Translations under genes and position numbers: made by a program
NCBI GenBank assembly: GCA_024275635.1
Contig: JAJRYT010000012.1
Location: forward strand, 1-64,000
DNA: 64,000 nt
Reading direction: 5' to 3'
Origin: Chloroflexota bacterium
GTDB taxonomy: Bacteria; Chloroflexota; Anaerolineae; Promineifilales; Promineifilaceae
Part shown: positions 38,623 to 47,782 of the stretch, piece after piece
How the letters are laid out: every line of letters starts with the position of its first letter
How positions within the stretch are numbered: position 1 is the stretch's first letter
Notes under the pieces: model-generated
What the model was told of the DNA's origin: nothing
The model's input: only the letters and a program-made list of their open reading frames with translations
Database searches by the model: none

Positions 38623-39588
38623 CTATTCATTTTCACTTAACAGCAGTTGGATACGGCCGTAGGCGTTATTGGCCATAAAATTATCCGGATCCAGCGCCAA
38701 AACATGCTCCAAATTCGATTGGGCCGCCGGCAGATCGCCTAACTGTTCCAGCGCCAACCCCAGCCCCAAATAAACTGGGGCAAAATCAGACAAATTGGCA
38801 GCGGCGCTTTCTAAATCGGCATAAGCCGCCTCGTAATCTCGTTGGGAAAAAGCGCTCATCCCCCTTGCATAAGCCACATGATGAGTCATGCCCAATGCTG
38901 CATAACTCGTTTCCATCCCATCATACGCTTCTGCAAAATCAGGCACAAACCGCACCGCATTCTGGAATTGTTCCATAGCTAGTTCATGCTGATCGTTCAT
39001 AGCATAAGCCAGGCCCAGTTGATACATAGCGTCAGCATCGGCACGATTGATGGTTAAAGCCTCGGCAAGCACCGTCACTGCTTCAGTTGGTTGGTCCATT
39101 TGGACATAACTGGCCCCCAGGAAGTACAAAGCTGTCTCCAAAATAGTGTCAGCGCCAGCCATGGGCGCCTCCCGGCGCATCGCAGTAAATTTCTCCAACG
39201 GTGCGACGGCGGCTTCAGTTTGCCCAGATTGGACAAAGGCCATACCCTGAATAAAGAGCGCGTCATCATTGTCCGGATAAGATTTCAAGACCTGTTGTGC
39301 TTGCTCAATCGCCTTAGGATATGCGCCATTTTCCAGATAATATTGCGCTAAAGCCGTGCGTGCATCGGGGTCCTCCGGGTTTTCGCGTACCATCTCTTCC
39401 AGGCTCGCCACACCCATATCGAGAAGCGATTCATCATTGAGATAGACATAGCGATCCCAATAATAGTAACCGCCAAATGCCACAATCACGATGAGGAGCG
39501 CCGCCAGGGCAAGCCACACCAAACGGCTTAGTTGTTGCGAATCGTTTAAGTTGATCAAATGTGTAATTTTCATTTTTGTTACTCTCAT
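38623..39588 (-). CDS. TPR protein, membrane anchored
   Basis: 321 residues: an N-terminal membrane segment (LVWLALAALLIVIVAFGGYYYW), then six or so TPR units (DPDARTALAQYYLENGAYPKAIEQAQQ; ALFIQGMAFVQSGQTEAAVAPLEKF; AMYQLGLAYAMNDQHELAMEQFQNA; APVYLGLGLALEQLGDLPAAQSNLEH). It likely serves assembly of the cytochrome complex. Its ATG (39588) overlaps, as ATGA, the stop of the in-frame tail of the NapC-like gene, which argues that this tail is or recently was translated. Confidence 0.87.
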   Translation of the reverse strand: MRVTKMKITHLINLNDSQQLSRLVWLALAALLIVIVAFGGYYYWDRYVYLNDESLLDMGVASLEEMVRENPEDPDARTALAQYYLENGAYPKAIEQAQQVLKSYPDNDDALFIQGMAFVQSGQTEAAVAPLEKFTAMRREAPMAGADTILETALYFLGASYVQMDQPTEAVTVLAEALTINRADADAMYQLGLAYAMNDQHELAMEQFQNAVRFVPDFAEAYDGMETSYAALGMTHHVAYARGMSAFSQRDYEAAYADLESAAANLSDFAPVYLGLGLALEQLGDLPAAQSNLEHVLALDPDNFMANNAYGRIQLLLSENE

Positions 39589-39779
39589 GGGCTGTTTATA
39601 ATGCCTCCAGGATGGCAGCGACTACACAGAATGTTCTGATGACAGGTGTAACAAACCTGATCGCCTTGCTCATAATATTCCTCGGCATGAGTGAAGAGCA
39701 TATCTGGCGGGTGATCCAGGTTATGACAAACGCCGTTATTGCAAAAGCCCTGACCATGACATTGATAACAATTGTCTAA
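39585..39779 (-). pseudogene. In-frame C-terminal tail of the NapC-like cytochrome beyond a TAA
   Basis: Directly after the TAA (39782-39780) and in the same frame come 64 codons, LDNCYQCHGQGF and on, that hold CYQCH, CNNGVCH, CYTCH and CSRCH. They end SP then TGA, which overlaps the start of the TPR gene. There is no start codon or signal peptide of its own before the first haem site, so it can only be exported as the end of the upstream cytochrome. Either a recent nonsense change, a sequence error, or stop readthrough explains it. Confidence 0.75.
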
Positions 39780-41147
39780 TTAAGCATCAGTTACAGACCG
39801 ATGCTCAATGGTCCAACGAAAATCAGCATGTGAGTCTGGCGTAGCGCATGTGATCACTGGCGACTCCACCAGGAGTTCATCACCACGCCCTATGATGGGG
39901 ACGGTGTGGCACAAGTTGCACTTGACACTGATGGCTTCCACTTCTTGCCCGGTTTCATTCACGCTGACGTGTTTCCCGTCGTGGCAGCGTAAACAGCCCA
40001 GGGAGGGTGTGTGCCGGGCATTGTTGGGGTTCGTTTCCCAGGTTTGAGCCATTTCGGGAAAGTTTGTCTCGCTATAGATCGCTTGAATTTGTTTGAGTGT
40101 GGGGGCCAGTAATGTTTCGGTCGAGATGCCTGCCGTCAATACCTCTGGGTGACTGACGCTGTAGAATTCGGCCAGCGCTTCGATGGCGGTGTACGCTTCG
40201 GCCGTACTATTGTAGGATGGGGTCAGCGCTTCAATGGATTTGGCTCGGATATAAGGGATGGTTCTATCAATCAAACCCGTGTTGATGGCGTCGTCCACCG
40301 CTTCAGTTGGGGACGGGATGTAATGGGCCGTGCGGTTGTGGCAGTCTATACAATCCATCAAACGCACTTCATCCTTTTCAAAGGCAGTGTCCACAAATGA
40401 GGTTTGGGCCATTGTTAGCATGTCGCGGGCGAAGTATTCTTTCATGCTCCCGTCATTCTGTTCGACGCCTATCCACAAAATCACTTGCCGCTGCTCGTCG
40501 GCGGCAATGTAATAAACTGGGTTTGTGATGTGCCAATGAATGCCCTGAGATACGCCTGTACTTTCTTGCCAGCCGCCCATTTTCAGGATGAGGGTGGATT
40601 GGAGAGGGGTGTTTGCTTCGTCGTTATCGTAATGGATGATTGTTTTGATGATATTGTCTTTGAATGAGGTGGGGCTGTGACACGTTTCGCACGTTTCGCG
40701 GGCCGGCCGCAAATTATGTACCGGGCTGGAAATGGGCCGGCTAAAGGTATCTGTCAAAACGGCGTAGACTTGCCTCATGCCATCAATTTTTGATTTAACA
40801 AAAAATGATGCGCCTGGCCCGATGTGGCATTTAACGCATTCCACGTTGGCGTGAGGCGAGTCCTCGTACCGCGCCATTTCCGGGGCCATCGTATGGCAGG
40901 CTGTACCGCAAAATTCAGAACTCTCTGTGTACTCATAAATCTTGACGTTAACAACAATGAAAACAATGCTTGCCAACCCCAGAGCCAGAAGCCCGAACAG
41001 CAGCTTACGACGGTGCCGAGGATTACCTAAATCAATGACAACGCGGGACCAACGCCGTCGCTTTTGTTTAGCGTGTGGCGGGTTTGTTTCAGTTGTTTTT
41101 ACCGCTTTACCTTTAGCTTCTTTGCGTTTTCTGCGTATTAGATTCAT
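39780..41147 (-). CDS. NapC/NirT-like membrane multihaem cytochrome c
   Basis: A 455-residue protein up to the TAA: a basic N-terminus, one membrane anchor (KLLFGLLALGLASIVFIVVNV), a first CX3CH site (CGTACH) and five CxxCH (CVKCH, CETCH, CIDCH, CLRCH, CNLCH). NapC/NirT proteins oxidise menaquinol and pass electrons to outer cytochromes. Homologues I remember usually continue with further haem pairs near the C-terminus, and those are found in the frame behind the stop. Its start overlaps the end of the cytochrome b gene by 35 bases. Confidence 0.87.
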   Translation of the reverse strand: MNLIRRKRKEAKGKAVKTTETNPPHAKQKRRRWSRVVIDLGNPRHRRKLLFGLLALGLASIVFIVVNVKIYEYTESSEFCGTACHTMAPEMARYEDSPHANVECVKCHIGPGASFFVKSKIDGMRQVYAVLTDTFSRPISSPVHNLRPARETCETCHSPTSFKDNIIKTIIHYDNDEANTPLQSTLILKMGGWQESTGVSQGIHWHITNPVYYIAADEQRQVILWIGVEQNDGSMKEYFARDMLTMAQTSFVDTAFEKDEVRLMDCIDCHNRTAHYIPSPTEAVDDAINTGLIDRTIPYIRAKSIEALTPSYNSTAEAYTAIEALAEFYSVSHPEVLTAGISTETLLAPTLKQIQAIYSETNFPEMAQTWETNPNNARHTPSLGCLRCHDGKHVSVNETGQEVEAISVKCNLCHTVPIIGRGDELLVESPVITCATPDSHADFRWTIEHRSVTDA

Positions 41148-42024
41148 ATTTTGTGGTTGTATTGACTTTTTTCTCGTTCGTTAAGTTTCGCAAGTAGGCA
41201 TGAGCGGCTAAAATGCGCCGGTACTCGACCAGATGTGTTTCTTGCATTTCCTCTTCGGTCATTATGCCGGTGAAGATGCTCTTGTTCTTCTCTTTGAGAA
41301 CGGTGTGGTAGATGTGCCAGATGAGGACGGATAATGCGGCTAATACGGCTTCCCATCCATGAACGGCGCGGGACACAGGAATGATGTCGCCGGGCAGCAT
41401 CAGCGTGACCTGTATGGGAAACCATTGAATTAGCCCGGTCAGGATCATCACGGCCGTTCCCCACAACAAGGCCCAATACTCTATTTTTTCTTCAAAATTG
41501 AAACGATCACAGTCAGGTCGCTTTGTCGCTCGCCCCAGGTTGTACTTCACCATTTGCACAAAATCGCGCAGGTCTTGCCGCTGGGGCCACATAGCGCCTC
41601 GTTCCCGTTTCACAAACCAGGTGGTTAGAATCTGGACCAGGTGATAGACCGACTCGAAAATGAACAGGACAGCGGCCAGGTGATGCAGCGTGCGTAAGGT
41701 TTCTACGCCGCCGAACACCATGTTGACAACCCATCCTACTGGCAAAATAGCGCTGTAACGTTGCAGCAAGCCGGTTATGGCCAGCGTCGTGAAAGTCACG
41801 ATTAAAAATTGGTGTTCCAGGCGCTGGCGCGACGTGAAGCGAATAAACGTTTTATCGCCGTCGGGGGTGACTTGCATTTGAGCGGCTAACGCCTGCGCCG
41901 CTCGCAAACGGCGCGCCCTGGCTCTTTTTTTAATGCGTTCGATGACGGCCGTTTCTTTGGTAACGGCCGTTTCTTCAACGCGATCATGTTTGGATTGAGC
42001 GCCATTAGACGAAATCGAAGTCAT
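41113..42024 (-). CDS. Cytochrome b subunit, four membrane segments
   Basis: 303 residues from ATG 42024, 20 bases inside the end of the decahaem gene. Four membrane segments carry haem-b-type histidines: FLIVTFTTLAITGLL preceded by RLEH, TLHHLAAVLFIFESVYHLVQ, ALLWGTAVMILTGLIQW, and RAVHGWEAVLAALSVLIWHIYH. This layout is like the cytochrome b of formate dehydrogenase or hydrogenase. With the decahaem and NapC-like proteins it should form a quinol:cytochrome unit. A Lys/Arg-rich N-terminus faces the cytoplasm. Confidence 0.85.
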   Translation of the reverse strand: MTSISSNGAQSKHDRVEETAVTKETAVIERIKKRARARRLRAAQALAAQMQVTPDGDKTFIRFTSRQRLEHQFLIVTFTTLAITGLLQRYSAILPVGWVVNMVFGGVETLRTLHHLAAVLFIFESVYHLVQILTTWFVKRERGAMWPQRQDLRDFVQMVKYNLGRATKRPDCDRFNFEEKIEYWALLWGTAVMILTGLIQWFPIQVTLMLPGDIIPVSRAVHGWEAVLAALSVLIWHIYHTVLKEKNKSIFTGIMTEEEMQETHLVEYRRILAAHAYLRNLTNEKKVNTTTKYESNTQKTQRS

Positions 42025-43285
42025 CGTATTCTTCCTCGGCTTCTGCCAAAGCATGACGTACCATCTGGCGCTTATCCCGCCAGCGCTTACCCACATCCAG
42101 GCCAATGTAGGCGACAAATCCGCCAATCGTCAATGGAATAAGCGCCCGGTAGATCATATTCACCAAGTACAAAACCGGCGTCTTCTCCCACGTCGGCAGA
42201 TAATGACTGAGCCAGGCGTCGGGAAAGCGTATCGTCGCTTCCTGGTGACATTGTTGGCATGTCTTTTGCAGGTTCGATGGGTAAACGGTAGAGAGTGGGT
42301 CGTCGGACGGCCGTATATTGTGGATGCCATGACAATCGAAGCAAACAGCCTTGTTACTAGCGATGCCGGTGTGTTGGCGGCGAAAGAGGTCTACGGTACG
42401 GCCGTGAAAATCATCAAGATAGGTGTCGAAGACGGCCGTTGAAATATCATACTTCTCCATGAGCGCCTCATCCCCATGACAGTTGCCGCAAATAGCAATA
42501 CTTTCATTGTGAAATGTGGGGTTACGCGGACCGCGCACACTATGCACACCGTGACAATCCACACAAGTAGGCACATCCGGGTTGGACTCATCTTCCAGCG
42601 CTGCGCCATGCACGCTGGTGCGATACGTTGAGTACACAGCCAGGTGACATTTAGCGCACGTATGCGAGATTTTGGCTCTGGGCGCATCCGGTTGGGAAAT
42701 ATCATGGCTGCCATGACAATCCACGCACAAGGGTGCGTCACGATTCCCGCTCAACTGCGCCTTCACGTGGGCGCTGTCCAAAGCCATATCAAATTCTTCC
42801 TCATGGCAGGAGCTGCACGCCTCGTTGATTTCTAATGCCATCTCCCTTTTATCGGCATAGGGGAGTTGCACATGCAGCGCGGCGTACTCGCCGACAACTG
42901 CCCCCCCTTCGGCATCATGGCAGGTCGTGCAGGTAATCTGCTCGACATGGTGCGGGTAACTGCTGATTTTTGTGTGGCAGGCAACGCACTCCAGCCCGGC
43001 CGGGCCGTGAACAGACTGCCCATATTTACCGTTATCAACAAACAGAGAGATGACCTCCCCATCGGCAAACTCCCCCTTGAAATCAGGGTCAGAATGGCAC
43101 ATCAAACAATTCTCATCCTGCTTGCCAACTGGGCCGCCATCTTGTTGCTGTAAAACTGGTTTACGCGGGGAAAGGATATGAGGCAGCGTTTCGGCGTTGA
43201 CCCGGACTGTTGCCCATGCCAACCAAATCACCCCCACATACAACGCTATTATTACGCCTCTCTTATAACGATACATCGCTTTCAT
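42005..43285 (-). CDS. Decahaem cytochrome c with C-terminal anchor
   Basis: About 426 residues. The signal sequence/anchor is near the N-terminus (GVIIALYVGVIWLAWATVRVNA), ten CxxCH motifs follow (CLMCH, CVACH, CTTCH, CSSCH, CVDCH, CAKCH, CVDCH, CGNCH, CFDCH, CQQCH), and a C-terminal membrane segment (MIYRALIPLTIGGFVAYIGLDV) precedes an acidic tail. I use the ATG at 43285 (MKAMYRYKRG); an upstream GTG (43327) is open. It is the first gene of the cytochrome operon, just after the tandem regulators. Confidence 0.87.
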   Translation of the reverse strand: MKAMYRYKRGVIIALYVGVIWLAWATVRVNAETLPHILSPRKPVLQQQDGGPVGKQDENCLMCHSDPDFKGEFADGEVISLFVDNGKYGQSVHGPAGLECVACHTKISSYPHHVEQITCTTCHDAEGGAVVGEYAALHVQLPYADKREMALEINEACSSCHEEEFDMALDSAHVKAQLSGNRDAPLCVDCHGSHDISQPDAPRAKISHTCAKCHLAVYSTYRTSVHGAALEDESNPDVPTCVDCHGVHSVRGPRNPTFHNESIAICGNCHGDEALMEKYDISTAVFDTYLDDFHGRTVDLFRRQHTGIASNKAVCFDCHGIHNIRPSDDPLSTVYPSNLQKTCQQCHQEATIRFPDAWLSHYLPTWEKTPVLYLVNMIYRALIPLTIGGFVAYIGLDVGKRWRDKRQMVRHALAEAEEEYDDFDFV

Positions 43286-43438
43286 CCCGTGATTGATACA
43301 AACGGAAGTGTTTGTGATTTTTTTCACTTCCTTGCCACTAATTATACGGGATGGGGAAGAATCTATTGTCAGGAGAGTTTGATAGATAGTGTAGGGAAAA
43401 TCGGATTATTAGTACCCTGGTACTAATGGGGAATCTGC

Positions 43439-44092
43439 CTACTCCAAAGGAGTTAGCCCGTGTTGGACGGCAAACTTGACCAGGGAAGGAAGGTCGCTGA
43501 TGTTCAATTTCTGCATCAGGCGACTGCGATATGTCTCCACAGTCTTGGGAGATATGGAAAGTAGGTCAGCGATCTTTGGGTTTGATTTGCCTTCAACGAC
43601 TAGTTGCATGACTTCCCGCTCACGGGGGCTGAGACTCGCCAAGGGACTCTTATCTTCTATGTCATGGCTCTGGCGCGCATAGTCGTCAATCAGCGTATCC
43701 GAAATCTTTTGGCTCAGGTAACGATGGCCGGTGTGAACAACACGAACGGCGTTGACCACCTCCATGCCGGCTGATTCTTTCAACAGGTAACCATATGCTC
43801 CGGCTTGTAAAGCGCGAACGACGTATTCAATATTGCCATGCATAGATAACATGATGACCTGAACAGTCGGGCAGAGTTGGCGGATTTGATGGGCTGCTTC
43901 AACGCCATTCAGTTCGGGCATAGTGATGTCCAGGATGGCAATGTTGGGTTGTAATCGCGTTACCCGGCGCACCGCTTCACGGCCGTTGGCAGCATCGCCA
44001 ACCACCGTAATGTCAGACTGCGCATTTAACAGAAACCGCAACCCATCACGAATAATAGCGTGATCATCAGCCAGAAAAACAGTAATACTCAT
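43439..44092 (-). CDS. NarL/LuxR-type response regulator, tandem copy 2
   Basis: 217 residues: receiver domain with ADDHAIIRDG, phospho-acceptor Asp in AILDITMPEL and Lys in YLLKESAG, and LuxR helix-turn-helix SPREREVMQLVVEGKSNPKIADLLSISPKTVETYRSRLM. It is very similar along its whole length to the regulator at 44421, and the DNA just after both stops is also similar, so it is a recent tandem duplicate. It has no kinase of its own next to it and lies 150 bases before the decahaem gene. Confidence 0.93.
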   Translation of the reverse strand: MSITVFLADDHAIIRDGLRFLLNAQSDITVVGDAANGREAVRRVTRLQPNIAILDITMPELNGVEAAHQIRQLCPTVQVIMLSMHGNIEYVVRALQAGAYGYLLKESAGMEVVNAVRVVHTGHRYLSQKISDTLIDDYARQSHDIEDKSPLASLSPREREVMQLVVEGKSNPKIADLLSISPKTVETYRSRLMQKLNISDLPSLVKFAVQHGLTPLE

Positions 44093-44420
44093 CAGTTCAA
44101 TCCGCGTTGGAGGTGGCGGCCGCCATGCGGGACCCCAGGCTTATTTCAGGCTCAGGCGCTGTTCTGTGGTCAACCACATTCAATTTGAACCATGCCATTT
44201 GTGATATTCTTCACTTACATATGACTGAATTATACAGAGAGTAGGCGTGAATAATTGTCAGGAGAGTTTGATAGATGCTGTAAGGAAAATTGGAATACCG
44301 GTCGTTTATTCCGTAACTGGCAAACGATATTCGCCCCAGTAACCAAGTTGATAACCGTAAACCCAAACGTTAATACCCCCTCTTGGACGAAAAGCGGCGT
44401 ATCAATAACTTAACTACTGA
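44093..44420. other. Spacer between duplicated regulators, contains duplicated flank
   Basis: No gene is seen. The block near 44252-44300 (TTGTCAGGAGAGTTTGATAG, then TGTAAGGAAAAT) matches the block at about 43367-43410 after the other regulator (same 20 bases, then TGTAGGGAAAAT). This shows that the duplicated unit included its upstream-side flank. It probably also holds the promoter of the second regulator. Confidence 0.7.
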
Positions 44421-45071
44421 CTATTCTAATGGGGTTAGTCCATACTGGATGGCAAATTTGACAAGAGAAGGCAAGTCGCTGATTTCTAACTTTTGCATCA
44501 GGCGGCTGCGATATGTTTCCACAGTCTTTGGGGAAATGGAAAGCGAATCGGCTATCTTGGCGTTCGATTTGCCTTCAACGACCAGTTGCAAAACTTCTCG
44601 CTCGCGCAGGCTGAGGCGCGCCAACGGATTCTTGGTTCCTATCGAATGCGGGTTCATGTAGTCGTCAATTACTGTATCTGAGATTTCCTGGCTCAGGTAA
44701 CGGACGCCGTTATGAACTGCGCGCACAGCGTCAACCACCTCAATACAGGCTGATTCTTTCAACAGGTAACCACGCGCTCCGGCTTGTAGAGCGCGAACAA
44801 TATGTTCGACGCTGCCATGTATGGATAGAATGATGACTTGAACAGAGGGACAGAGTTGGCGAATTTGATAGGCTGCTTCAACGCCGTTCAGTTCAGGCAT
44901 GGTGATGTCCAGGATTACGATATTGGGCTGTAATTTTGGTACCTGGCGGACTGCTTCACGGCCGTTAGCGGCATCGCCAACCACCATAATATCAGACTGC
45001 GCCTCCAACAAAAAACGGAGCCCGTCCCGAATCACAGCATGATCGTCAGCCAGGAAGACAGTAATACTCAT
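44421..45071 (-). CDS. NarL/LuxR-type response regulator, tandem copy 1
   Basis: 216 residues, same plan as copy 2 (Asp in VILDITMPEL; HTH REREVLQLVVEGKSNAKIADSLSISPKTVETY). Its ATG overlaps the stop of the PAS/GAF kinase gene (45068-45071, ATGA), so it is the cognate regulator. It differs from copy 2 mainly in the linker between receiver and DNA-binding domain. Confidence 0.93.
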   Translation of the reverse strand: MSITVFLADDHAVIRDGLRFLLEAQSDIMVVGDAANGREAVRQVPKLQPNIVILDITMPELNGVEAAYQIRQLCPSVQVIILSIHGSVEHIVRALQAGARGYLLKESACIEVVDAVRAVHNGVRYLSQEISDTVIDDYMNPHSIGTKNPLARLSLREREVLQLVVEGKSNAKIADSLSISPKTVETYRSRLMQKLEISDLPSLVKFAIQYGLTPLE

Positions 45072-47260
45072 TGCGTCGCCTCCGCAATTACGCGCGTTCC
45101 TTCATAGATTGGATGAGACTCAATCCAGCAACGAGCGCCCACTACCTCGGCGCGTTCAGCCATGATAAGCAAACCCCAACCCTGATCCCCCACAGGTTTG
45201 GTCTGGTATGATGGGTCGAAACCAATACCGTTATCAGCAATAACCAGACAAACACGCTCGCCTTCTATGCTCATGGTTATCGTCACCTCTGTAGCTTGCG
45301 CATGTTTAGCTACGTTAGTTAACGCCTCTTGGGCAATACGGAAAAGGGCATTCTCTACAGGCGGAGGCAGGTGAGGGAGAAGTTCCTCACCCTGTACGGT
45401 GACAGAAATCCCTGTCCGCGAAGCGAACCGATTCCCGTACCAGCGCAGTGTTGCCATCAACCCGTAATCATCTAACATAGGCGGCCGTAAATCAGTCATG
45501 ACGCCGCGGATATGTTTGGTTATTTGTTTCACCAAAGCTTGCGATTCGTCCAGACGGGAATGTACCTCATCGGTTACATCTTCGGGCATCAAGGTGCGGA
45601 TGATGTTCAAGTTAATACCGAGCCCGGTTAGATTTTGCCCGGCCTGATCGTGTAGCTCCCGTGCCAGCCGCCGTCGTTCCGCCTCCTCTACTTCAGTCAG
45701 CCGGGCGCTCAAAAGACGAAGCCGTTCATGCTGGCGACTGACAGCCTCGAACAGCCGGGCATTTTCAAGAGCCACACCGATTTGATCAGCCACAGACGTC
45801 AACAACTTGACATCACTACCGATAATCTCCTGGTCTTCCGGCAGCCGTAAGTTCATGGCTCCCAGAACTCTACCGCGCGCCTTCAACGGCAAACAGATGT
45901 CTTTGTGGTCATTCATTGAGGGCCAGCGGCGACTATGCTGCTTATCTCCCCAGCAATCGTTAGCGATAATCACCTGGCCTTGCTGGACAGCTAAACCGCA
46001 CAGACACTCCCCCAATTGAGGCGGGTTGACCAGGCAGGGGTGATCCTCTGGCGTGCCCCGATGAGCAACCAGGGAAAGCGTATCATTTTGCTCGTCTAGA
46101 CTAAATAGCATACCTTTAGCCATACCCCCGAACATATCCAGCTGCAATACTTCATCTAGCGCGTTGTGGAGGAGTTGGACTAAGTCGAGTGACTGGCTCG
46201 CCGTAGCGGCAATGGCGTTGAGGGCAGCCAACTCTTCGTTGCGCTTTCTTATCTCCTGCTCTGCTTGTTTGCGTTCAGCAATATCCCGCTGAATAGCCAG
46301 GAATCCGATAATATTCTCGTGTTCATCAAGGATTGGATTAGTAGAACCCTCGATAGCTACCAGGGTCCCGTCTTTACATTTATTTCTCCATTCCCCCTTG
46401 ACAATCTGTTTATTTAGAATTCTCTTCCAGAACAGTTTATAATCACGCAGCGTCATCATACCGCTTTTCAAAATTCGCGGCGTCGTCTTGCCAACTACTT
46501 CTGCGGCTTCATACCCATAAAATCTAGTAAATTCTGGGTTGATAAATGTAATGATCCCTTCCCGGTCAGTGAGAAAGATCACTTCGCCGGAGGCCTCAAC
46601 TGCTTTTCGCAGTTTGATCAATTCGGACTCCGTGCGCTTGTGTTCGGTAACGTCGCGGAAGATGGCTTGTACGGACGGTTTGCCCTCGTAGGCGCAAGGA
46701 ATTGCTGTCACCTCAACATTAATCTGTGTTCCATCAAGCCGGATAAACCTTTGCTCGACCATAGGAACCTTTTCCCCTTTTTCTTGCACCTGGCGATAGC
46801 GCGCCTTGACGATCTCCCGGTTTTGGGGAAGTACAAAATCCCAAACCGACTTGCCCACAAGTTGCTCTGGCTCTTTGATACCGAACAGCTTTACTCCAGC
46901 GAGATTCATAAAGACGATTCTGTCTTCGCATTGAATGACAATGGCATCGGGGGAGAGTTCCACAAGCTGGCGGTATTTTTCCTCGCTGGCCCGCAACGCA
47001 TCCGTCGCCCGTTTACGTTTGTTCGATAGGTAATTGGCATGGAAGGCAAATCCAATTATAAATGTTAGCACTAAAACCCGTCGCCAAATTTGGTGGGGGG
47101 ATGGAACGAGCATTTGTGTAACCAATTCTCCCTCGTTAAAGGTGTATACTGCGACAGCAGAATCAATGATCCAGAACAGCGCCCCAAGCCCAATACCGAG
47201 CAGGATCATCCTGTTTTTGATGCTAAAGATATGCTTTCTTATGGTCTCAAGATGTTGCAT
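45068..47260 (-). CDS. PAS-PAS-GAF sensor histidine kinase
   Basis: 730 residues: two membrane segments (GIGLGALFWIIDSAVAVYTF; VLVLTFIIGFAFHANYL), two PAS domains (LVELSPDAIVIQCEDRIVFMN; AVEASGEVIFLTDREGIITFINPEF) with PAC segments, a GAF domain (about 375-520) holding a CLCGLAVQQGQVI cysteine pair, HisKA_3 with the His in ARELHDQAGQNLTGLG and HATPase (NVAKHAQATEVTI, DNGIGFDP). PAS and GAF cysteines suggest redox or haem sensing, but this is inference. I start at ATG 47260 behind GGGAG; the frame extends 20 codons upstream. It probably controls the cytochrome operon that follows the two regulators. Confidence 0.9.
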   Translation of the reverse strand: MQHLETIRKHIFSIKNRMILLGIGLGALFWIIDSAVAVYTFNEGELVTQMLVPSPHQIWRRVLVLTFIIGFAFHANYLSNKRKRATDALRASEEKYRQLVELSPDAIVIQCEDRIVFMNLAGVKLFGIKEPEQLVGKSVWDFVLPQNREIVKARYRQVQEKGEKVPMVEQRFIRLDGTQINVEVTAIPCAYEGKPSVQAIFRDVTEHKRTESELIKLRKAVEASGEVIFLTDREGIITFINPEFTRFYGYEAAEVVGKTTPRILKSGMMTLRDYKLFWKRILNKQIVKGEWRNKCKDGTLVAIEGSTNPILDEHENIIGFLAIQRDIAERKQAEQEIRKRNEELAALNAIAATASQSLDLVQLLHNALDEVLQLDMFGGMAKGMLFSLDEQNDTLSLVAHRGTPEDHPCLVNPPQLGECLCGLAVQQGQVIIANDCWGDKQHSRRWPSMNDHKDICLPLKARGRVLGAMNLRLPEDQEIIGSDVKLLTSVADQIGVALENARLFEAVSRQHERLRLLSARLTEVEEAERRRLARELHDQAGQNLTGLGINLNIIRTLMPEDVTDEVHSRLDESQALVKQITKHIRGVMTDLRPPMLDDYGLMATLRWYGNRFASRTGISVTVQGEELLPHLPPPVENALFRIAQEALTNVAKHAQATEVTITMSIEGERVCLVIADNGIGFDPSYQTKPVGDQGWGLLIMAERAEVVGARCWIESHPIYEGTRVIAEATQ

Positions 47261-47768
47261 TTTTCGCTCCCATGGAACGCAGCTATCTCTTGGCGGTAGT
47301 ACGAGAACGGCCGTATCCATCGCATTCAGGCCACTTCCGTCAAGAAGTCAACTTTTCTATAGTATACCCTATGCCGACGAGGGTAAAAACGATCTGGCAG
47401 CAGGCTCAAATCATTGGCCGGCAGACATCTAGATAACCAGGTGCTTATCAAGAACCTTTGGCGTTTGTGGGCTGCTTTCATGTTGCCACGTTGAGAAGCT
47501 TGGTAAATACGCATTTGGGGCTTAAAAACCACTCGTTTGATTTTTCCCAGGGCCAATCTTGCCGTTTATACATCGGTCGCGTTGCCGTATTCATACCATC
47601 TATCCCCCCCGCCTATTGATTGCGGCTGGTTGTCCGCTCGCCCTGAGCGCGCGGGGCAGATTACTTCGTTCCGACTGTCTGAATTTCGCCAGACTATTTT
47701 ATACTGAATTACCCTGGGCGAGTTCTGGACAAATAAGCAGATGTATGGTTCAATCTCTGGCATCATAG
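47261..47768. other. Divergent intergenic region between kinase and GntR genes
   Basis: About 500 bases that must contain the promoters for both the kinase operon (minus) and the regulator (plus). I see no convincing gene: frames present have no ribosome site and no protein character. No strong sigma-70 boxes could be assigned by eye. One ACGGCCGT octamer lies at about 47309. Confidence 0.5.
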
Positions 47769-47782
47769 TTGGTGTACACCAA
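47769..47782. promoter_or_regulatory. HutC/GntR-type operator abutting the start codon
   Basis: TTGGTGTACACCAA is a perfect 14-bp palindrome with the core GTGTACAC, which fits the HutC-subfamily consensus GT-N-TA-N-AC. Its last base is the A of the regulator ATG at 47782. It is the likely autoregulatory operator; there is no room for a Shine-Dalgarno sequence between operator and start. Confidence 0.75.

Noticed and set aside
39576-39779. Plus-strand small protein opposite the cytochrome tail
   Set aside because: The plus-strand frame of about 67 codons is antisense to clear CxxCH coding sequence and has no ribosome site.
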